Program-made: the position numbers and the translations under genes
From: Acidobacteriota bacterium
GTDB taxonomy: Bacteria; Acidobacteriota; Thermoanaerobaculia; Multivoradales; JBCCEF01
Direction of reading: 5' to 3'
NCBI GenBank assembly: GCA_039028635.1
Contig: JBCCHV010000023.1
Span: 21,998-85,997 of the forward strand
Length of the DNA: 64,000 nucleotides
Notes under the pieces: model-generated
The model's database searches: none
Told to the model about the DNA's origin: nothing
Seen by the model: only the letters and a program-made list of their open reading frames with translations
Part shown: positions 13,167-21,557 of the stretch, piece by piece
How positions within the stretch are numbered: the first letter of the stretch is position 1
Layout: every line of letters begins with the position of its first letter

Positions 13167-16100
13167 ATGGCTCGATCTGTGCTCGTTCTCGCCCTGGTGC
13201 TGTGCTCTCCCATCCTGCTGCAGGCCTCCGAGTGGCAGGTCGATCCCGATTTCTTCGCCTCTATGGAAGCGCGCTCCATCGGTCCCGCGACGATGAGCGG
13301 TCGGGTGGCGGCGGTCGACGCCACCGCCGGCGGCGCGACCATCTTCGTCGGTGCCGCCACCGGCGGTGTCTGGCGGTCCCGCGATCACGGTCTGACCTGG
13401 GAGCCGGTGTTCGACGATCAGCCGGTGGCATCGATCGGCGCTGTCGCCATCGACCCATCGAGCCCGGAGCGCATTTGGGTCGGCACCGGCGAGGGAAATC
13501 CGCGCAACAGCACCTCCGTCGGCGCCGGCCTCTTTCGCTCCGACGATGGCGGTGAGACCTGGCGCTCCGTCGGCCTCGAGGCCAGCGAGCGAATCCACCG
13601 GGTGATCGTCGATCCGACCGATCCCGACACCGCCTGGGTGGCGGCCCTCGGCCAGGCCTGGGGCGAGAATCCGGAGCGCGGCGTCTTCAAGACCACCGAT
13701 GGCGGCGAGACCTGGCGCAAGGTGCTCTACGTCGACGAGCGCACCGGCTGCGCCGATCTGGTGATCGATCCCAACAACCCCCGCAAGCTGTTGGCGGCGA
13801 TGTGGGATTACCGGCGCTGGCCCTGGTCGTTCCGCTCCGGCGGTCCCGGTTCCGGTCTCTACCTGAGCCGCGACGGCGGCGAGAGCTGGCAGGAGCTGAC
13901 CCCCGAGGACGGCCTGCCGAAGGGCGACCTCGGGCGCATCGGCCTGGCGATCTCCGCCTCCCACCCGGAGATCGTCTACGCCTTGATCGAGAACGAGGGC
14001 GACCTCGCCCTCTACCGCTCCGACGACGGCGGCTCGAGCTGGGCCGAGCGCAGCACCCACAGCCTGGTGGGCAACCGCCCCTTCTACTACGCCGATATCC
14101 GCGTCGATCCGCAGGATCCGGACCGGGTCTACAGTCTGTGGTCGGCGGTGTCGGTTTCGAACGACGGCGGCAAGGAATTCGAGATCCTGGTGCCCTTCCG
14201 CGCCGTCCATCCCGACCACCACGCCCTCTGGATCGACGCCGCCAATCCCGATCTCTTGATCAACGGCAACGATGGCGGCATCGCGATCAGCCGCGACCGC
14301 GGTGCCACCTGGCGCTACGTCGCCAACCTGCCGCTGGCGCAGTTCTACCACCTGCGGGTGGACCAAGAGCGGCCCTACAACGTCTATGGCGGCATGCAGG
14401 ACAACGGTTCCTGGCGCGGCCCGAGCGAGGTGTGGGAGAACGGCGGCATCCGCAACCACCACTGGCAGGAGGTGGCCTTTGGCGACGGCTTCGACACGGT
14501 GCCGATGGCCGACGATCCGGAGCGCGGCTACGCGATGAGCCAGGAGGGCTTTCTGCGCCGTTGGGATGTCGCCAGCGGGGCGCGCCAGGACATCCGGCCA
14601 GCGCCGACCCCGGAGGGGGCCGATCTGCGCTTCAACTGGAGCGCCGCCATCGCCCTCGATCCCTTCGATCCGGCGGTGGTCTATTACGGCAGCCAGTTTG
14701 TTCACAAGTCCACCGACCGCGGCGATAGCTGGACGGTGATCAGCGACGATCTGACCAGCAATCGCCCCGAGTGGCAGCGCCAGGCGGAGGCCGGTGGTCT
14801 CACCCTCGACGTCACCGGAGCCGAGAACTTCACCTCTCTGGTGGCCCTCGCCCCGAGCCCGCTCGAGCGCGGCGTGCTGTGGGCCGGCAGCGATGATGGC
14901 CGGGTGCACGTCACCCGCGACGGCGGCGCCACCTGGACTTCCGTCGAGGACAACCTGCGTGGCGTACCGGCCAACACCTGGGTGCCGCATATCGCGCCCT
15001 CGCCCCATGCCGCCGATACCGCCTTCGTCGTCTTCGACGATCATCGGCGCTCGAACTGGACCCCCTACGCCTTCCGGGTGAGCGACTACGGCCAGCGTTG
15101 GCAGCGCCTAGCCACCGACGGCGTCGAGGGCTATGCGCTGGTCATCGAGCAGGATCCGGTCGACCCCGACCTGCTCTTCCTGGGCACCGAGTTCGGCCTC
15201 TGGTTCTCCCTCGATGGTGGTGAATCCTGGCTGCGCTGGACCCATGGCCTGCCGACGGTGTCGGTGATGGACCTGGTGATCCATCCGCGGGACCACGATC
15301 TGATCCTCGGCACCCACGGTCGGGCGGCCTACATCATCGACGACCTTCGCCCGCTGCGCGGCCTGACCCGCGAGGTGCTGGAGAGTCCCCTCCATCTGTT
15401 TGCGATCGCGCCGGCGCAGCAGCATGTCATCTCCCAGACCGGCTCGTCGCGCTTCGCCGGCGACGGTGAGTTCCGCGGCCAGAACCCGCCCTACGGGGCG
15501 TTGATCAACTTCTCCCTCACCGGTGAAGATCTGCCCTACCCGGACGAAGAGCGCGACAAGGAGCGCCGGCGCCAGAAGCGTGAGGAGGAGGAGTCTCGCC
15601 AGGCGAAGGCGGAGGAAGCGGCGAGCGACGACGAACAGTCGGAGGACGACGAGGCTGGCTCGAAAGGTGAGCCGAAAGCCGAGATTCGCGTCTACGACAG
15701 CTCCGGCGAGCGTTTGCGGACTTTCGAGGTAGCGGTGCACCGCGGCCTCAACCGCGCCGTCTGGAACCTCCGGCGAGACGCTTTCGAGTCGCCGCCGAGG
15801 GGCGACGGTCCGAGCTGGGGCGACTCCTCCGGTCCGGAAGTGTTGCCAGGGTCCTATCGCGTCGTGGTGACCCACGGAGAGCAGCGCGCCGAAGGCACGG
15901 TCGAGGTGCTGGCCGACCCGCGGCACCGGATCTCGGACCAGGATCGCCGCCTCAAAGAGGCCGCCGTCCAGCGTGCCGGCGCTCTCCAGGAGCGCCTGAC
16001 CAAGGCCATCGTCGGCCTGCGCGAGGTACGCCAGACGGCCCGGGACATCGCCTCCGAGATGGGCGAGAAGGTCAAGAAGGAGGAACATCGTGGCGACGGC

Positions 16101-16454
16101 CACCGCGGCGACGGCTCGCAGGAGGATTCACCCGAGAAGGCCCTCGCCAAGCAGGCCCGCAAGCTGGCGAGCGCTATCGACGAGCTCGAGGAAACCCTCT
16201 GGCAACCGCCGGAGGCCAAGGGCATTCATCCCGGCAATACGCCCTGGAGCCGGGTGAGCGAGGCCTCATGGCTACTCGGGGCTTCGAAGGAGAAGCCGAC
16301 GGCCGCGCAGCAGGCCTACCTCGAGCGGGCAGCGGCCCAGGTCGACGAGAGCCTGGCCGGGGTGGCGACCTTCATTGCCGACCAGGTCGAGCCTTTCCGC
16401 GAGGCGGTCCGCGCCCTCGGGCTCGAGCGCGTGCCGGCGATCGAGACCGACTAG
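13167..16454 (+). CDS. Secreted sortilin/BNR-repeat beta-propeller protein
   Basis: 1095-aa exported protein with signal peptide MARSVLVLALVLCSPILLQAS. From residue 30 to about 740 it carries many Asp-box/BNR repeats (for example RSDDGGETWRSVG, KTTDGGETWRKV, RDGGATWTSVED), the pattern of VPS10/sortilin-like and glycosyl-hydrolase-type propellers. A highly charged Glu/Lys/Arg/Asp stretch lies near 795-845, followed by a beta domain (IRVYDSSGERLRTF) and a helical C-terminus. This architecture is widespread in Acidobacteriota; no catalytic residues can be assigned. The start at ATG 13167 has a good GGAGGAAA site; the longer frame beginning at 12933 lies inside the preceding gene and was rejected. 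It is convergent with the TonB receptor, with only 3 bp between stops. Confidence 0.88.
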   Translation: MARSVLVLALVLCSPILLQASEWQVDPDFFASMEARSIGPATMSGRVAAVDATAGGATIFVGAATGGVWRSRDHGLTWEPVFDDQPVASIGAVAIDPSSPERIWVGTGEGNPRNSTSVGAGLFRSDDGGETWRSVGLEASERIHRVIVDPTDPDTAWVAALGQAWGENPERGVFKTTDGGETWRKVLYVDERTGCADLVIDPNNPRKLLAAMWDYRRWPWSFRSGGPGSGLYLSRDGGESWQELTPEDGLPKGDLGRIGLAISASHPEIVYALIENEGDLALYRSDDGGSSWAERSTHSLVGNRPFYYADIRVDPQDPDRVYSLWSAVSVSNDGGKEFEILVPFRAVHPDHHALWIDAANPDLLINGNDGGIAISRDRGATWRYVANLPLAQFYHLRVDQERPYNVYGGMQDNGSWRGPSEVWENGGIRNHHWQEVAFGDGFDTVPMADDPERGYAMSQEGFLRRWDVASGARQDIRPAPTPEGADLRFNWSAAIALDPFDPAVVYYGSQFVHKSTDRGDSWTVISDDLTSNRPEWQRQAEAGGLTLDVTGAENFTSLVALAPSPLERGVLWAGSDDGRVHVTRDGGATWTSVEDNLRGVPANTWVPHIAPSPHAADTAFVVFDDHRRSNWTPYAFRVSDYGQRWQRLATDGVEGYALVIEQDPVDPDLLFLGTEFGLWFSLDGGESWLRWTHGLPTVSVMDLVIHPRDHDLILGTHGRAAYIIDDLRPLRGLTREVLESPLHLFAIAPAQQHVISQTGSSRFAGDGEFRGQNPPYGALINFSLTGEDLPYPDEERDKERRRQKREEEESRQAKAEEAASDDEQSEDDEAGSKGEPKAEIRVYDSSGERLRTFEVAVHRGLNRAVWNLRRDAFESPPRGDGPSWGDSSGPEVLPGSYRVVVTHGEQRAEGTVEVLADPRHRISDQDRRLKEAAVQRAGALQERLTKAIVGLREVRQTARDIASEMGEKVKKEEHRGDGHRGDGSQEDSPEKALAKQARKLASAIDELEETLWQPPEAKGIHPGNTPWSRVSEASWLLGASKEKPTAAQQAYLERAAAQVDESLAGVATFIADQVEPFREAVRALGLERVPAIETD

Positions 16455-16457
16455 CGT

Positions 16458-18557
16458 CTAAGGCGTTGAGGCGGAGCTGGGGGACCAGCGCAGAGCCAGC
16501 GAGACGCCGCGCCCTTCCGCCAGCGGGGCGCGGTCGTCGGCCGATCGGAAGTAGGTGCGATCGAGAAGATTGGTGCCTGAAAGGGTGACCTGAAGGCTGT
16601 CGCGCAAACGCACACCGACGGCCGCCGTCAACAGCTCTGCCGAGGGAATGGCGCGTTCGCCGGGACCTGGCTCGTCGACCGCCTCGCGATGCTCCCAGCG
16701 CAGTGAGCTGTGCCAGCGGCCGCGCTGCCAGCGGCCCTCGAGGCGCAGCCGATCCGGCGGCACGTCGGCGAGCGGTCCCCCGTCGTCGGAGCTGCTGTCG
16801 AAGCGGTGCCCGCCCCAGCTGATCAGCCAGGCCTCGGCCGGCTGGAAGAAGCCCTCGATCTCGAGGCCCTCGACGCGGCCGGCGGTGAGATTGCGGAAGG
16901 TGCGGGTGTCGTCGTCGATGCGGATGCGCTCGACCAGGTCATCGATCTGATTACGGAACAGATGCACGGCGGCGAAGGTGCGGCTGCCGTACCAGCGCAG
17001 GCCGGCTTCGGCGCTGGTCGAGCGCTCGGGCTCGAGGTCGGGATTGCCGATCACCCGGCCGCGGCCGGTGGTGCCGGTGAAGAAGCGCTCCGTCAGGCTG
17101 GGGAAGCGCAATCCGGTGCCGACATTGGCGGTGATCTCGAAGCCGCTCGGCAACGGCAGGGAGAGGCCGACGAAGCCGTTCAAGGCTTCGTCCCGGCGGG
17201 ATTCGGCGCCGCCGTTGCCCTGGCGGAAGGCGGTCGCCCGGCCGCCGGCCTCGAACACCCAGGGCCCGACCCCGGTGCGCGCCGAGCCGAAAAGCGACAG
17301 CTCTTCCTGATCGGCGTCGTCGAGGGTGCGCTGGCCGGCTTCTTCGGCGGTCACCCCTTGGCGGCCGGTCCAGTCGACGCCCCAGCGCCAGGTACCGCGT
17401 TCGCCGCTCGCCTCCTTGACCAGCGAGGCGCCGTAGTCGAGGGCCTGGTTCTCGACCACCGAGAGCTCGCCGTCGTCGACGCTGTCGGTGCGCAGGTCGT
17501 TGGGGTGGGCGTAAAGGCTCCAGCTCCAGCCGGCCTGGTCGCGCGCCGTCAGCCGCGCCAGCAGGTGGCGCTCTTCGGGATAGATGGTGGTGCGCTGCGG
17601 GAAGTCCGAGCTCGCCTTTCCGATGTCGCGGCCGAGGGTTGGGATGAGGCGTAGCTGCCACTGCCGGCGCTCCGTCTGCCAACGCTTCGCCAGGCTGGCG
17701 GACCAGCTCTCGAAGCGATCGAAGATTTGCTCGCCATCGGGCGTCTCGTGGTCGTTCGACCGCCGCTGCGCCAAACCCACCGACCAGCCGTCGGGGCCGG
17801 CGGTGCCGTAGCCCAAGACGAGATAGTGGGCGTCGCCGGCGGTGCCGTAGCCGGCCTCGAGGGCGAGCGCTTCGTCGCTGCGCGGGAACACCTGCACGAT
17901 CCCTCCGAGGGCGCCCGAGCCGTAGCTGCTCGACGCCGGCCCCCGCACCACCTCGACGCTCGCCATCAGGGCGGGATCGAGGAAGGACGCGGAAACGCCG
18001 GCCCGGCGCTCGCCGACGATCGGCACGCCATCGATCAGGGTCAGGACCCGCTGGCGCGAGATGCCGCGAATCGAGTAGGTCTGGAAGATGCCGCCCTGGC
18101 CGTTCTCGGAAACCCCGGGGGTGCCCTCGATCAGCTCCGTCAGGGTGGCGCTGGGTGCCGGCTCATCGGCCGGCGCGATCCGGGTGGTGGCGGAGCTGGA
18201 GATCTCGATCGCGTTGCTGGCGTCGCGATTGGCGGTGATCACGATCTCTTCGAAGACCGCTTGTTTGGGGCTCAGAACGATGCGCCAGGAAGCGTCGGTC
18301 GGGGTGGGGACCGGTGCCGTGACCTCGGCGAATCGCGGGTGTCGAAACTTCGCTTCGCCGCCCTCGGCGGAGGCGTCGAGGCGGAACTCGCCGCGGCGGT
18401 CCGTTTGCTCCGCGATGGCGGTGTCGAGCACCTCGACGCGCACCCCTTCGATCGGAACACCGTCCTCCGTTTCCACTCGACCTTCAATGGTCGCAGCGGC
18501 GGAGGAGGCGACGAGGGCCCAGGGCAGGAACGAGGCGAGAAGTCGAATCACGGGCAC
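16458..18557 (-). CDS. TonB-dependent outer membrane receptor
   Basis: About 699 aa. A signal peptide (VIRLLASFLPWALVASSAAA) is followed by a carboxypeptidase-regulatory-like beta-sandwich (IEGRVETEDGVPIEGVRVEV, residues about 25-95), a TonB box (EEIVITA), a plug domain (LTELIEGTPGVSENG; VLTLIDGVPIVG; VEVVRGPASSSYGSGALGGIVQV) and a 22-strand barrel ending in the usual aromatic segment (VSLALRWSP). It imports a scarce ligand (siderophore, cobalamin or another chelate); the size is like BtuB/CirA-type receptors. Start is uncertain: GTG at 18557 gives a clean signal peptide, but no Shine-Dalgarno is seen. The open frame continues to 18740, which would overlap the divergent ABC gene. No cobalamin riboswitch was recognised upstream. 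Confidence 0.9.
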   Translation of the reverse strand: MPVIRLLASFLPWALVASSAAATIEGRVETEDGVPIEGVRVEVLDTAIAEQTDRRGEFRLDASAEGGEAKFRHPRFAEVTAPVPTPTDASWRIVLSPKQAVFEEIVITANRDASNAIEISSSATTRIAPADEPAPSATLTELIEGTPGVSENGQGGIFQTYSIRGISRQRVLTLIDGVPIVGERRAGVSASFLDPALMASVEVVRGPASSSYGSGALGGIVQVFPRSDEALALEAGYGTAGDAHYLVLGYGTAGPDGWSVGLAQRRSNDHETPDGEQIFDRFESWSASLAKRWQTERRQWQLRLIPTLGRDIGKASSDFPQRTTIYPEERHLLARLTARDQAGWSWSLYAHPNDLRTDSVDDGELSVVENQALDYGASLVKEASGERGTWRWGVDWTGRQGVTAEEAGQRTLDDADQEELSLFGSARTGVGPWVFEAGGRATAFRQGNGGAESRRDEALNGFVGLSLPLPSGFEITANVGTGLRFPSLTERFFTGTTGRGRVIGNPDLEPERSTSAEAGLRWYGSRTFAAVHLFRNQIDDLVERIRIDDDTRTFRNLTAGRVEGLEIEGFFQPAEAWLISWGGHRFDSSSDDGGPLADVPPDRLRLEGRWQRGRWHSSLRWEHREAVDEPGPGERAIPSAELLTAAVGVRLRDSLQVTLSGTNLLDRTYFRSADDRAPLAEGRGVSLALRWSPSSASTP

Positions 18558-18705
18558 ATGGCGGATACGAACCGGACAGCGCCTAAGGTTTACCACATAG
18601 GCCCCGCGGGAGACGGAATCCTTCTCTCCCGAGGCTCGTATAGAGTGCCCAGGGGGGCAAGGCGCCGCCCTCTCCCGAATTCCCACCAATGACCTGGAGA
18701 GCTCG

Positions 18706-19608
18706 ATGACTCCGACGTTGGAGCTGCGCCAGCTGCGCAAGACTTACCGCGACGTGGTCGCGGTGGACTCGGTTTCGCTCGCGGTGCCGGCGGGGACCAT
18801 CTTTGGTCTCCTCGGGCCGAACGGAGCCGGCAAGACCACCACCATTCGCATGATCATGGACATCATCGCGCCGGACCGGGGCGAGATCTTGCTCGAGGGC
18901 CGAGCCCGCGGTCGAACCGATCTCAACCGGATCGGTTACCTGCCGGAGGAGCGCGGCCTCTATCGCAAGATGACGGTGCTCGATCACCTCGCCTTCCTCG
19001 GCGAGCTCAACGGGCTGCGGCGCGCCGACGGGCTGAAGCGCGGTGAGATCTGGCTCGAGCGTCTCGAGCTCGCCGAGTGGGGCAAGAAGAAGGTCGAAGA
19101 GCTTTCCAAGGGCATGCAGCAAAAAGTGCAGATCGCCGGCACGCTGCTCCACGAGCCCGCATTGGTGATTCTCGACGAGCCCTTCTCCGGCCTCGATCCG
19201 ATCAACCAGGAGTTGTTCAAGGATCTGCTGGCAGAGTACAAGACCGAGGGCCGCACCATCGTTTTCTCGACCCACGTCATGGAACAGGCCGAGAAGCTCT
19301 GCGATCACATCTGCCTGATCTCGCACGGCCGGGCGGTGCTCAGCGGCGAGCTGGCGACCCTCAAGCGGGAGCGCGGCGGCAATGCCTATCGCCTGCGGGC
19401 CGATGGCGATCTGGCGCGCATCTCCGATCTCCCGGAGGTCGTGACCTCGGTGGTGGTGGCCGGCGAGGCGCGGATGCTGCTGGCAGCGGAGGCCCGGGGC
19501 TCCGACGTCCTGCCGCGACTGATGGAGTTCCTCACGGTTCACGAGTTCCGCAGTGAAGAGCCGGAGCTGGCGGACATCTTCGTCCAGGCGGTGCGCGATG
19601 CGGCGTGA
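18706..19608 (+). CDS. ABC-2 type transporter ATP-binding protein (NatA-like)
   Basis: 300-aa ATPase. Walker A is GPNGAGKTTT at about residue 38, the signature is LSKGMQQKVQIAG, Walker B is LVILDEPFSGLDP, and the H-loop is STHVMEQAE. The C-terminal extension (about 80 residues, ending ELADIFVQAVRDAA) is typical of the DUF4162-containing NatA subfamily, which pairs with an ABC-2 permease to export Na+ or other substrates. GGAG lies before the ATG. It overlaps the permease gene by 11 bp. Divergent from the TonB receptor, with a ~150-bp shared upstream region. Confidence 0.95.
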   Translation: MTPTLELRQLRKTYRDVVAVDSVSLAVPAGTIFGLLGPNGAGKTTTIRMIMDIIAPDRGEILLEGRARGRTDLNRIGYLPEERGLYRKMTVLDHLAFLGELNGLRRADGLKRGEIWLERLELAEWGKKKVEELSKGMQQKVQIAGTLLHEPALVILDEPFSGLDPINQELFKDLLAEYKTEGRTIVFSTHVMEQAEKLCDHICLISHGRAVLSGELATLKRERGGNAYRLRADGDLARISDLPEVVTSVVVAGEARMLLAAEARGSDVLPRLMEFLTVHEFRSEEPELADIFVQAVRDAA

Positions 19609-20893
19609 TCGGGGGCCGAGCAAGGTCTGGGTGCTCGCCAAGCGGGAGTACCTGTCGCGCGTCAAATCGAAGGGCTTCTGGATCGGCACCTTGATCCTGC
19701 CGGTCTTCATGGCCGCCATGTTCGTCATTCCGGGCCTCATCCTGTCGCGCACCACCAGCGGTCAGCAGGTGGTGATGGTGGACGAGACCGGACGTATCGC
19801 CGACTCGGTGGTCGACTACCTGAGCCGGCGGGCCGATCGCCGCGGCGATGAGCAGGCCGAGATCTCGCTCACCACCGAAGCGATCGCCGCCGATCGCGAC
19901 GGCCAGCGTGCCGACCTCGACCGCCGGGTGCTGGCGGAGGAGATCGACGCCTGGGTGTGGGTGAGCGAGGAGAGCCTCGCCGACGATGCCGTCGAGTACC
20001 ACGCCGAGAGTGTCTCCAACCTGCTCACCCAAGGGGTGATCGAAAACGCCATCGAGAGCGCCGTGCGCGAGATGCGCCTGGCCGATGCCGGCCTCGATCC
20101 CAACCAGGTCGGCGACCTGATCCGCGGCGTCGAGCTCCAGACCCTGCGGGTCACCGAAGAGGGCAGCCGCGAAGAGGCCGGGGAGTCCGGATTCTTCCTC
20201 GCCTACGGCATGTTCTTCCTGCTCTACATCATCTTCCTGCTGTGGGGCCAACAGGTGCTGACCGGGGTGCTCGAGGAGAAGAGCTCGCGGATCGTCGAGG
20301 TGATCGTTTCGACGGCCCGGCCACAGCAGCTCATGATGGGCAAGCTGGTCGGTATCGCCCTCGCCGGCCTGACTCAGCTGAGCGTCTGGCTGGGCACCAT
20401 GATGGTCGCCACGGCGCCGGGCATCGTCGCCTCCCTCGCCTTCCTGCCGGAAGACTTCTCGATCCCGGTGCTGACGCCGGCGGTGGCGCTCTACTTCGTG
20501 CTCTTCTTCATCCTCGGCTTCTTCGTCTATTCGTCCCTTTATGCCGCCGTCGGCTCGGCTTTCAACAACCTGCAGGAGGCCCAGCACCTGGCGGCGGTGC
20601 CGATGATGTTCATCATCATGCCCTTCCTGGTCATCTTTCCGGTGATCAACGACCCCGACGGAGCCCTGGCGGTGGTGAGCTCTCTGATCCCGGTGTTTTC
20701 ACCGCTTCTCATGCCGGTGCGGATCGCGGTCAAGATGCCGCCCTTCTGGCAGGTCGGACTGTCGCTGGTGTTGACCACCGCCTTCGTCGTCTTCATGACC
20801 TGGCTGTGCGGGCGGATCTATCGCGTCGGCATCCTGATGCACGGCAAGAAGCCCACCCTCGCCGAGATCTGGCGCTGGGTGCGCTACGCCTGA
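19598..20893 (+). CDS. ABC-2 type permease (NatB-like)
   Basis: 431-aa membrane subunit for the preceding ATPase. An N-terminal transmembrane helix (GFWIGTLILPVFMAAMFVIPGLIL) is followed by a large extracytoplasmic domain of about 150 residues, then a cluster of five or six hydrophobic helices from about residue 200 to the end. The motif VLEEKSSRIVEVIVSTARPQQLMMGKLVG is characteristic of the NatB/ABC2_membrane_3 family. The start at ATG 19598, inside the end of the ATPase gene, fits the family N-terminus (VWVLAKREYLSRVKSKGF); an upstream in-frame start at 19553 is less likely. A strong terminator follows. Confidence 0.93.
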   Translation: MRRDRGPSKVWVLAKREYLSRVKSKGFWIGTLILPVFMAAMFVIPGLILSRTTSGQQVVMVDETGRIADSVVDYLSRRADRRGDEQAEISLTTEAIAADRDGQRADLDRRVLAEEIDAWVWVSEESLADDAVEYHAESVSNLLTQGVIENAIESAVREMRLADAGLDPNQVGDLIRGVELQTLRVTEEGSREEAGESGFFLAYGMFFLLYIIFLLWGQQVLTGVLEEKSSRIVEVIVSTARPQQLMMGKLVGIALAGLTQLSVWLGTMMVATAPGIVASLAFLPEDFSIPVLTPAVALYFVLFFILGFFVYSSLYAAVGSAFNNLQEAQHLAAVPMMFIIMPFLVIFPVINDPDGALAVVSSLIPVFSPLLMPVRIAVKMPPFWQVGLSLVLTTAFVVFMTWLCGRIYRVGILMHGKKPTLAEIWRWVRYA

Positions 20894-20901
20894 TGTCACC
20901 G

Positions 20902-20930
20902 GCCCGCCTCCGAGACGGAGGCGGGCTTTC
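20902..20930 (+). terminator. Intrinsic terminator of the ABC-2 operon
   Basis: Perfect 11-bp stem GCCCGCCTCCG / CGGAGGCGGGC, loop AGA, followed by TTTC, 9 bp after the permease stop. Confidence 0.85.
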
Positions 20931-20996
20931 GATCTCTGCTGATAGCCTCTCCTTTTATCCGGAATTAAGACCGGACTCCTTTGGATTTGGAGGGGC

Positions 20997-21557
20997 ATGA
21001 GCCTCGATCGCCGTCAAGTCGTTCGTCTCCTGGAGGATCCGGAGACCTCGCTCGAGGTCTTGGACGAAGCTTTACCCAAGGTCTACGACGAGATGCGCCG
21101 GCTGGCGTCATTCCTGCTACGCGGTGAGCGCTCCCATCACACCCTGAAAACGACGGAGCTGGTTCACGAGGCCTACCTGCGTCTGTTCGGCTGGAACCAG
21201 GAAACCCTCAGCGATCGGCGGAAATTGTTCTCGACCGCCGCCATCGCCATGCGCCGAGTGCTGGTGGAGCACGCTCGCCGCCGCTCGGCCCAGAAGCGGA
21301 TTCCCCCGGACCTGCAGGTGAACCTCGAGTCGGCCCGCCAGGTGGCGACCTCGACGGCCTCGGAGATGCTCGCCCTCGATCGTGCCCTCGATGCCCTGGC
21401 GAAGCTCAATGAGCGTCAAGCCCGCATCGTCGAGCTCAAGTACTTCGCCGGCCTGACCGAGCCCGAGGTGGCCAAAGTGCTCGAGCTGTCGCGCGCCACC
21501 GTGGCCCGCGACATGCGGGCCGCCAAGCTCTGGCTGCGGCGTGAGATGCGCTCTTGA
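20997..21557 (+). CDS. Sigma70_ECF family RNA polymerase sigma factor (TIGR02999-type)
   Basis: 186-aa extracytoplasmic-function sigma factor. Region 2 is visible as PKVYDEMRRLASFLLRGER...LKTTELVHEAYLRLF, and region 4 as ALAKLNERQARIVELKYFAGLTEPEVAKVLELSRATVARDM, an HTH binding the -35 element. The sequence is typical of the PF07638/TIGR02999 group, which is abundant in Acidobacteriota and Planctomycetota. GGAGG precedes the ATG at ideal spacing. The stop codon overlaps the TTG start of the kinase gene. No anti-sigma factor is adjacent, so activity is probably controlled by the coupled Ser/Thr kinase, as proposed for such ECF-kinase pairs. Confidence 0.93.
   Translation: MSLDRRQVVRLLEDPETSLEVLDEALPKVYDEMRRLASFLLRGERSHHTLKTTELVHEAYLRLFGWNQETLSDRRKLFSTAAIAMRRVLVEHARRRSAQKRIPPDLQVNLESARQVATSTASEMLALDRALDALAKLNERQARIVELKYFAGLTEPEVAKVLELSRATVARDMRAAKLWLRREMRS

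Noticed and set aside
18558..18705. Possible cobalamin riboswitch upstream of the TonB receptor
   Set aside because: I looked for the B12-box pattern on the minus strand; only a GGGAGA../TCTCCC-type hairpin is present and the conserved core is absent.
18558..18740. Upstream extension of the TonB receptor frame
   Set aside because: It would overlap the start of the divergent ABC ATPase and place about 60 non-hydrophobic residues before an evident signal peptide.
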